From positions 1,240,001 to 1,304,000 of the forward strand of contig NZ_CP108046.1 in the NCBI RefSeq assembly GCF_041435115.1: a stretch of 64,000 nucleotides of DNA, in the 5' to 3' direction. Position 1 is the first letter of the stretch, and each line of letters opens with the position of its first letter. The notes under the pieces were generated by a model. The model had not been told where the DNA came from. It saw only the letters and a list, made by a program, of their open reading frames with translations, and did not search any database. Shown here piece by piece: positions 58,005 through 64,000 of the stretch. Source of the stretch: Streptomyces sp. NBC_00289. Lineage in GTDB: Bacteria; Actinomycetota; Actinomycetes; Streptomycetales; Streptomycetaceae. The translations under genes and the position numbers were made by a program.

Positions 58005-60689
58005 ATGGTCCGTTACGTGTACGACTTCGCAGAGGGCGGCCGTGACCTCGCCGACCTGCTCGGCGGCAAGGGCGCGAACCTGGCCGAGATGACCCGGCTG
58101 GGGCTGCCGGTCCCGCCGGGTTTCACCGTGACCACCGAGGCATGCCGTGTCTTCCTCGCCACCGGCACCGAGCCGGACGGTCTGGCCGGTGAGATCTCCG
58201 GGCGCCTGGTGGCACTGGAGCAGGTCGCGGGACGGCGGCTGGGGCAGCCCGACGACCCGCTGCTGCTGTCCGTCCGCTCCGGGGCACGGTTCTCCATGCC
58301 CGGCATGATGGAGACGATCCTCGACATCGGCCTCGGCGACGACTCCGTCATCGGCCTGGCGAAGGTTTCGGGGAACGAACGCTTCGCCTGGGACTCCTAC
58401 CGTCGCCTTGTCCAGATGTTCGGCACCACCGTCATGGGCGTCGACGGCTCCCTGTTCGAGAACGCCATGGCCGACCTCAAGCGGCGTCGGGGCGCGAAGA
58501 ACGACCCGGGCCTGAACGCCGTGGACCTGACCTGGCTCGTCGGGGCGTACAAGGACCTGATCCGTCGGGAGACCGGCGAGGACTTCCCGCAGTCCCCGGA
58601 CGAGCAGCTGCGCCGGGCCGTCCTCGCCGTCTTCGAGTCCTGGAACGGCGAGCGCGCCCGGCTCTACCGTCGGCGCGAGCACATCTCCGAGGACCTGGGT
58701 ACCGCGGTCAACGTGCAGACCATGGTCTTCGGCAACCTCGGGGCCGACTCCGGCAGCGGCGTCGCCTTCACCCGCGACCCGGCTACGGGGCGGCCCGGGC
58801 TGTACGGCGACTACCTGGCGAACGCGCAGGGCGAGGACGTCGTCGCCGGCATCCGCAACACCGTCCCGCTGACCGCGCTGGCAGATCTGGATCCGGTCTC
58901 GTACGAGCAACTGTGCAGCTACCTGGGGACGTTGGAGACCCTCTACCGGGACCTGTGCGACATCGAGTTCACCATCGAGCGCGGCCGGCTGTGGATGCTG
59001 CAGACCCGGGTGGGCAAGCGCACCGCCGAGGCGGCGTTCGCCATCGCCGCCGAACTGGCCGACGAGCACCTGATCACCGCCGACGAGAGCCTGGCACGCG
59101 TCAGCGGGGACGGCCTCGCCCGGCTGATGTTCCCCCGGTTCGACACCTCGGCCGTCGGCGAGGCGCTCGCACACGGCCTCCCGGCCTCGCCGGGCGCGGC
59201 CGTGGGGGCCGCGGTGTTCGACTCCGCCGAAGCCGTCCGCCGGGCCACCACCGGCGAGAAGGTCGTCCTGGTACGCCAGGAGACCACTCCCGACGACCTG
59301 CCCGGGATGATCGCCGCACAGGCGGTGCTGACCAGCCGCGGCGGCAAGACCAGCCACGCGGCCGTGGTCGCCCGTGGCATGGGCACGGTGTGCGTGTGCG
59401 GTGCCGAGGAACTGAGCGTGGAGCTCGGGGCGCGCCGCTTCACCGTGGGCGGCACCGTCGTCGAAGAGGGCACGGTCGTCTCCGTCGACGGCTCCGAGGG
59501 CGCCGTGTACCTGGGTGCCGCTCCGCTGGTCGACTCCGTGGTGATGCGGTACTTCGAGACGGGTGAACGGCAGGACGGGCTGGTCGAGGCCGTGGCCGGC
59601 GCCATGGAACGGGCCGACTGCGTCCGGCGGCTGGAAGTGCGGGCGAACGCCGACACCCCCGAGGACGCCGCCCGGGCCCGGCGGTTCGGCGCGCAGGGCG
59701 TCGGACTGTGCCGCACGGAGCACATGTTCCTAGGCGAGCGCCGCAAGCTGGTCGAGGCGATGATCCTGGCCCGCGACGAGACGGAGCGCGAGGCGGCACT
59801 GAGTGCGCTGCTGCCGCTCCAGCGGCAGGACTTCATCGGCATCCTGGAGGCGATGGACGGTCTGCCGGTCACCATCCGGCTCATCGACCCGCCCTTGCAC
59901 GAGTTCCTGCCCGACCGCACCGAGCTCGCCGTGCGCATCGCCACCGCCGAGGCCCAGGGCAGCGTGCCCGGCCCGCACGACGCGGAACTCCTCGACGCCG
60001 TCGACCGGATGCACGAGGAGAACCCGATGCTCGGTCTGCGTGGTGTCCGTCTGGGCCTGGTCGTGCCAGGACTGGTCGCCATGCAGGTGCGGGCCATCGC
60101 CGAGGCGGTCGTGGAACGCACAAGGGCCGGGGGCTCCCCGGAGGCGGAGATCATGGTGCCGCTGGTCGGCGCCGTCGAAGAACTGCGCATCGAGCGCGAG
60201 GAAGTGGAACGAGTCCTGGCCGAGGTCTCCAAGGAGTCCGGTGTCCCCGTGCACTGCCCGGTCGGCACCATGATCGAACTGCCCCGGGCCGCGCTGACGG
60301 CCGGCCGGATCGCCGAGGAGGCGGAGTTCTTCTCCTTCGGCACCAACGACCTCACCCAGACCACCTGGGGCTTCTCCCGCGACGACGTCGAGGCCGCCTT
60401 CTTCTCCGCCTACCTCGACAAGGGCATCTTCGCCACCTCACCGTTCGAGACCCTCGACCGCGACGGAGTGGGACGCCTCGTCCGGATGGCGGTCGCCGAA
60501 GGCCGCGCCGCGCGCCCCGGTCTGAAGATCGGCGTCTGCGGCGAGCACGGCGGGGATCCCGACTCCGTCCACTTCTTCCACACCGCGGGACTGGACTACG
60601 TCTCCTGCTCGCCGTTCCGCGTCCCGGTCGCACGCCTGGAGGCCGGACGGGCCGCGCTCCCCGAGACGGGGGCGAGCGACAGCACGTGA
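58005..60689 (+). CDS. ppdK: Pyruvate, phosphate dikinase
   Basis: 894 residues from ATG 58005. Interconverts pyruvate, ATP and phosphate with PEP, AMP and PPi. The N-terminal ATP-grasp domain starts YVYDFAEGGRDLADLLGGKG and contains SVRSGARFSMPGMMETILDI; the phosphohistidine is His451 in GGKTSHAAVVARGMGTVCVC; the PEP/pyruvate barrel includes CRTEHMFLGERRKLVEAMIL, PVGTMIELPRAALTAGRIAE and the catalytic Cys in IGVCGEHGGDPDS. Full length for the bacterial enzyme. In a low-energy dormancy setting it can save ATP through PPi use. Confidence 0.95.
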   Translation: MVRYVYDFAEGGRDLADLLGGKGANLAEMTRLGLPVPPGFTVTTEACRVFLATGTEPDGLAGEISGRLVALEQVAGRRLGQPDDPLLLSVRSGARFSMPGMMETILDIGLGDDSVIGLAKVSGNERFAWDSYRRLVQMFGTTVMGVDGSLFENAMADLKRRRGAKNDPGLNAVDLTWLVGAYKDLIRRETGEDFPQSPDEQLRRAVLAVFESWNGERARLYRRREHISEDLGTAVNVQTMVFGNLGADSGSGVAFTRDPATGRPGLYGDYLANAQGEDVVAGIRNTVPLTALADLDPVSYEQLCSYLGTLETLYRDLCDIEFTIERGRLWMLQTRVGKRTAEAAFAIAAELADEHLITADESLARVSGDGLARLMFPRFDTSAVGEALAHGLPASPGAAVGAAVFDSAEAVRRATTGEKVVLVRQETTPDDLPGMIAAQAVLTSRGGKTSHAAVVARGMGTVCVCGAEELSVELGARRFTVGGTVVEEGTVVSVDGSEGAVYLGAAPLVDSVVMRYFETGERQDGLVEAVAGAMERADCVRRLEVRANADTPEDAARARRFGAQGVGLCRTEHMFLGERRKLVEAMILARDETEREAALSALLPLQRQDFIGILEAMDGLPVTIRLIDPPLHEFLPDRTELAVRIATAEAQGSVPGPHDAELLDAVDRMHEENPMLGLRGVRLGLVVPGLVAMQVRAIAEAVVERTRAGGSPEAEIMVPLVGAVEELRIEREEVERVLAEVSKESGVPVHCPVGTMIELPRAALTAGRIAEEAEFFSFGTNDLTQTTWGFSRDDVEAAFFSAYLDKGIFATSPFETLDRDGVGRLVRMAVAEGRAARPGLKIGVCGEHGGDPDSVHFFHTAGLDYVSCSPFRVPVARLEAGRAALPETGASDST

Positions 60690-60696
60690 CACGGGG

Positions 60697-60718
60697 CGGT
60701 CTCCCTCAGGGGAGGCCG
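60697..60718 (+). terminator. Possible terminator after ppdK
   Basis: An imperfect stem (CGGTCTCCC / GGGGAGGCCG) with 3-nt loop beginning 8 bp after the ppdK stop. Short and with one wobble, so tentative. Confidence 0.4.
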
Positions 60719-60792
60719 TCGCGGGCGTCGGCAGCACCATGTGCCCCAGGTTGCCGCCCGCCGAGCCGGTGGACGGGCCGCTCTCCCGGCAC

Positions 60793-60806
60793 GGAACTCC
60801 CGGCCC
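60793..60806 (+). promoter_or_regulatory. DevR/OsdR-like box upstream of CBS gene
   Basis: GGAAC-TCCC-GGCCC, one mismatch from GGGAC-N4-GGCCC, 41 bp from the start of the CBS-BON gene. Confidence 0.45.
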
Positions 60807-60846
60807 CTGTTCCCACCGAGGGGCGACGAGAAAGGAAGTGGGTGAC

Positions 60847-61554
60847 ATGGCCCGCATCGTTGGTGAGGTGATGACCGTCGACGTCGTCGAGGCGCACCCG
60901 GAGACGTCGTTCAAAGACGTCGTGCGGCTGCTGGACCGGCACCGGATCAGCGGGCTGCCCGTCGTGGATGACGACGACAAGGTCGTGGGGGTGATCTCCG
61001 AGACCGATCTGATCCACCGCCAGACCGCCCAGCCGACGGGTACAGGGGCACGGCGGTTTCGGATGCTCCCGCTGGGACGCGCCGCCCGTCGCGCCGATGC
61101 CCTCGCCCGCGCGGGTACGGCGGCGGAGCTGATGTCGACGCCCGCGATCACCGTGCATCCGGAACAGCGGATCGCGGACGCCGCGCGCGTGATGGAGCGT
61201 CGCGGCGTCGAGCGCCTGCCGGTCGTGGACGAGGAGGACCGGCTGATCGGCATCGCCACCCGGCGCGACCTGCTGCGGGTGTTCCTCCGCACGGACGACG
61301 AGATCCGTCAGGAGGTCCACGCCGAGGTGATGCCCCGCGCCCTCGGGCTGCCGGCCCACGGCGTGGCCGTCTCGGTCCGGGACGGCATGGTGACGCTGGA
61401 AGGGGCTGTGCAACACCGCAGCGACATTCCGCTCGCGATCCGGCTGACGTACCGAGTGGACGGGGTGGTCGGTGTCGTCAACGGCCTGACCTTCCGCGTC
61501 GACGACACCCGCCCGTCCGAGAAGCCTCCCGCCCCCGGTCCCCGGCACGACTAG
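60847..61554 (+). CDS. CBS-BON domain protein
   Basis: 235 residues from ATG 60847. Two CBS motifs form a Bateman module at about 1-150 (IVGEVMTVDVVEAHPETSFK, ISGLPVVDDDDKVVGVISET; AELMSTPAITVHPEQRIADA, VERLPVVDEEDRLIGIATRR), followed by a BON domain at about 160-220 (VAVSVRDGMVTLEGAVQHRS). CBS pairs bind adenosine nucleotides, so this may sense energy charge. CBS protein Hrp1 (Rv2626c) is a DosR-induced protein in M. tuberculosis, and the position here between ppdK and AdhE fits the same programme. Confidence 0.9.
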   Translation: MARIVGEVMTVDVVEAHPETSFKDVVRLLDRHRISGLPVVDDDDKVVGVISETDLIHRQTAQPTGTGARRFRMLPLGRAARRADALARAGTAAELMSTPAITVHPEQRIADAARVMERRGVERLPVVDEEDRLIGIATRRDLLRVFLRTDDEIRQEVHAEVMPRALGLPAHGVAVSVRDGMVTLEGAVQHRSDIPLAIRLTYRVDGVVGVVNGLTFRVDDTRPSEKPPAPGPRHD

Positions 61555-61567
61555 AGCCGCGACAAGC

Positions 61568-61581
61568 GGGACATCCGGCCC
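61568..61581 (+). promoter_or_regulatory. DevR/OsdR-like box upstream of adhE
   Basis: GGGAC-ATCC-GGCCC, an exact match to the GGGAC-N4-GGCCC form seen at 55762, 176 bp upstream of the AdhE start. A second weaker GGGAC-CAAC-GGGAC follows near 61615. Confidence 0.5.
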
Positions 61582-61756
61582 GGCCGGCCTGGGGCCGGTC
61601 AGCCCTTCGCGGGGACCAACGGGACCTGGGTGGGAAGAGGGCGACGAGAGACGCTGCTGGTGGGAACGGTCCCCGTCACATCCCCACGGTTCCGCTCCCC
61701 CTTCCCGCACCGCCACCCGTGCGGCGCGGCCCTTCCGACGACGGAGGCTCGCCCAG

Positions 61757-64000
61757 ATGACCCGCCACGACGACCGCAGCGCGACCACCGGCCCCGCCGC
61801 CACGCCCTCCGACACCGTCATCGCGGTGGACCGGCTGGTGACGAACGGTCTCAAGGCGCTGACCGACTACGAGGCGCTCGATCAGGAGCAGGTCGACCAC
61901 ATCGTGAAGAAGGCCTCGGTCGCTGCCCTGGACCAGCACACCGCGCTCGCGCTGCTCGCGGTGGAGGAGACCGGGCGCGGCGTCTTCGAGGACAAGGCCG
62001 CCAAGAACATGTTCGCGTGCGAGTACGTCACGCACAGCATGGGCCCGATGAAGACCGTCGGCGTCATCGCCCGCGACGACATCGACGACATGATCGAGGT
62101 GGCCGAGCCCGTCGGTGTGGTCTGCGCGGTCACGCCCGTCACCAACCCGACCTCCACCACGATCTTCAAGGCGCTGATGGCGCTGAAGACCCGCAATCCG
62201 GTGGTGTTCGCCTTCCATCCCTCCGCCCAGCGCTGCAGCGCGCAGGCGGCCCGCGTCGTGCGCGACGCGGCGGTCGCCGCAGGCGCGCCCGAGCACTGCG
62301 TGCAGTGGATCGAGACCCCGTCCGTCGAAGCGACCGGCACCCTGATGCGGCACCCCGGCGTCTCCCTGATCCTCGCCACCGGCGGCAACGCCATGGTGAG
62401 GGCCGCCTACTCGGCCGGAAAGCCGGCCCTCGGCGTGGGGGCCGGCAACGTGCCCGCCTATGTCCACCGGAGCGCGGATGTGCGCCGGGCCGTCAACGAC
62501 CTGGTGCTGTCCAAGTCGTTCGACAACGGCATGATCTGCGCCTCCGAGCAGGCCGTCATCCTGGACGAGGAGATCCACGACGCGGTCCTCGCCGAATTCC
62601 GCACCCTGCACGCCCACGTGGCCACCGCCGAGGAGAAGGCGAAGCTGGAGACGTACCTATTCCCCATAGGCGCCGCCGGTTCGGGATGTGAGCCCAAGGT
62701 CAACTCCGCGGCCGTCGGGCAGAGCCCGTCCTGGATCGCCGAGCAGGCCGGATTCTCCGTTCCGGAGAACACCTCGCTCATCCTGGTCGAGGCCGACCGG
62801 GTCGGCCCGCAGGAGCCCCTCACCCGGGAGAAGCTCTGCCCCGTCCTCGCCGTCCTTCGCGCCGGCTCCGTGCAGCAGGGCTTCGACCTGGCCGCCGACA
62901 TGGTCGCCTTCCACGGGCAGGGCCACAGCGCCGTCATCCACACCGGGGACCTCGGACTGGCCGAGTCCTACGGAAGGCGCATGAAGACCGTACGGATCAT
63001 CGTCAACGCCCCCTCCTCACAGGGCGCGATCGGCGGCATATACAACAGCCTGCTGCCGTCGCTGACGCTGGGCTGTGGCTCCTGGGGCAGCACGTCGGTG
63101 TCCAACAACGTCTCCGCCGCCCAGCTGCTGAACGTCAAGCGCGTGTCCATGCGTCGCAACAACCTGCAGTGGTTCAAGGTCCCCCCGAAGATCTACTTCG
63201 AGCCGCAGGCCATCCGCTACCTCGCCTCCATGCCGGACGTCCACCGCGTCACCGTCGTCACCGACGCGACCATGACCCGCCTCGGCTTCGTCGACCGGGT
63301 CGAGCGTGTACTGCGGCGACGCCGGGAGCCCGTCACCATCCAGGTCATCGACAACGTCGAGCCCGAGCCCAGCATCGACTCCGTCCGGCGCGGCGCCCGC
63401 CTCATGGGCGACTTCCGCCCCGACACCATCATCGCCCTCGGTGGCGGCTCCCCCAGGACGCGGCCAAGGTGATGTGGCTGCTGTACGAGCAGCAGGCCGA
63501 GGGCAAGGACGTCGACTTCGCCGACATGCGGCACAAGTTCTCCGACATCCGCAAGCGCGCCTTCCGCTTCCCCGTCCTGGGCAAGCTGGCCCGTCTGGTG
63601 TGTATCCCCACCACGTCCGGCACCGGCGCCGAGGTGACCCCGTTCGCCGTCATCTCCGACCCCGCGACCGGCAAGAAGTACCCGCTGGCCGACTACGCGC
63701 TCACGCCGAGCGTGGCCATCGTCGACCCGCTGCTCACCACCGGACTGCCCCGCGCGCTGGCCGCCGACAGCGGCTTCGACGCCCTCACCCACGCCATCGA
63801 GGCGTACGTGTCCGTGTACGCGAACGACTTCACCGACGGCCTCGCCCTGCACGCGATCCGGCTGGTCTTCGACAACATCGAGGCGGCGGTCAACGACCGC
63901 GCGGCCCGGCCCCGGGCACAGGAGAAGATGCACAACGCCGGCACCCTCGCCGGCATGGCGTTCGGCAACGCCTTCCTCGGCATCGTCCACGCCATGTCTC
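61757..64000 (+). CDS. adhE: Bifunctional acetaldehyde/alcohol dehydrogenase, frameshifted, partial
   Basis: AdhE reduces acetyl-CoA to ethanol through acetaldehyde, reoxidising NADH without oxygen. The aldehyde dehydrogenase half is intact (PVGVVCAVTPVTNPTSTTIF, SFDNGMICASEQAVILDEEI with the catalytic Cys). The iron-dependent alcohol dehydrogenase half begins RPDTIIALGGGSP, then a missing base in the C run at 63450-63454 sends the frame to TGA at 63472. One added C restores DAAKVMWLLYEQQ, IPTTSGTGAEVTPFAVISDP and GFDALTHAIEAYV, continuing past the window end. The run suggests either a sequencing error or a real loss of the alcohol dehydrogenase half. Confidence 0.88.

Noticed and set aside
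57846..59723. 625-codon minus-strand frame opposite ppdK
   Set aside because: Shadow of a highly conserved enzyme; no motif.

Overview
The window is 64 kb of very GC-rich actinobacterial DNA, best explained as a Streptomyces chromosome. Supporting signs are GTG/TTG starts, dense 4-bp stop/start overlaps, families typical of streptomycetes (DUF4328, DUF7144, ANTAR, SpoIIE phosphatases, roadblock/LC7, OsdK-like kinase) and IS elements of streptomycete type. The genus is an inference. No rRNA, tRNA or CRISPR array was seen.

0-6.8 kb: three regulator/target pairs or single enzymes. An FAD monooxygenase faces a TetR gene across twin operators; a remnant of an IS5-type transposase and a membrane glutaredoxin-like protein follow; a double alpha/beta hydrolase faces a MerR gene across a 19-bp-spacer promoter; then a carboxymuconolactone decarboxylase-like protein.

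6.8-14.9 kb: a protease island. An EACC1-like protein overlaps a membrane-anchored caspase-like peptidase, followed on the same strand by an S8 subtilase, a small unknown protein and an M14 carboxypeptidase. A HAD protein, a 72-residue protein and an HExxH metallopeptidase lie alongside. EACC1 with caspase is a recognised signature of actinobacterial conflict systems; the larger peptidase set is the best candidate here for an undescribed system.

15-30 kb: sugar sensing and mannan use. An ABC permease/ATPase/binding-lipoprotein set is divergent from a sensor phosphatase (GAF-PAS-GAF-PP2C-HATPase) whose stop codon overlaps the start of a second, paralogous binding lipoprotein. Next comes an alpha-mannan locus (GH76, GH125, MalEFG-like ABC transporter, LacI regulator) tied together by repeated operators close to GGTAACGTTTCC.

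30-36 kb: a nested mobile-element stack. An IS200/IS605-type tnpA-tnpB element sits in a small membrane-protein gene; an IS4-family element sits inside tnpB with a 10-bp target duplication; an IS1182-family element sits in the element's right-end hairpin. Removing them on paper restores both the tnpB frame and the host gene frame.

36-49 kb: DUF4328 protein, cytidine deaminase-like protein, sirtuin, secreted peptidoglycan amidase with a strong terminator, a STAS-ANTAR-GAF protein, a PAS-PP2C-HATPase-STAS protein, ArsR regulator, roadblock protein, MFS exporter, DUF7144 and SHOCT proteins.

49-64 kb: a dormancy/hypoxia-type cluster: three universal stress proteins, a Usp-HAD-GH65 operon, a decayed Hsp20 gene, a DevS/OsdK-like kinase without an adjacent response regulator, pyruvate phosphate dikinase, a CBS-BON protein and a frameshifted AdhE running off the window. 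Four promoters carry a GGGNC-N4-GNCCC-like box, suggesting joint control by a DevR/OsdR-type regulator encoded elsewhere.
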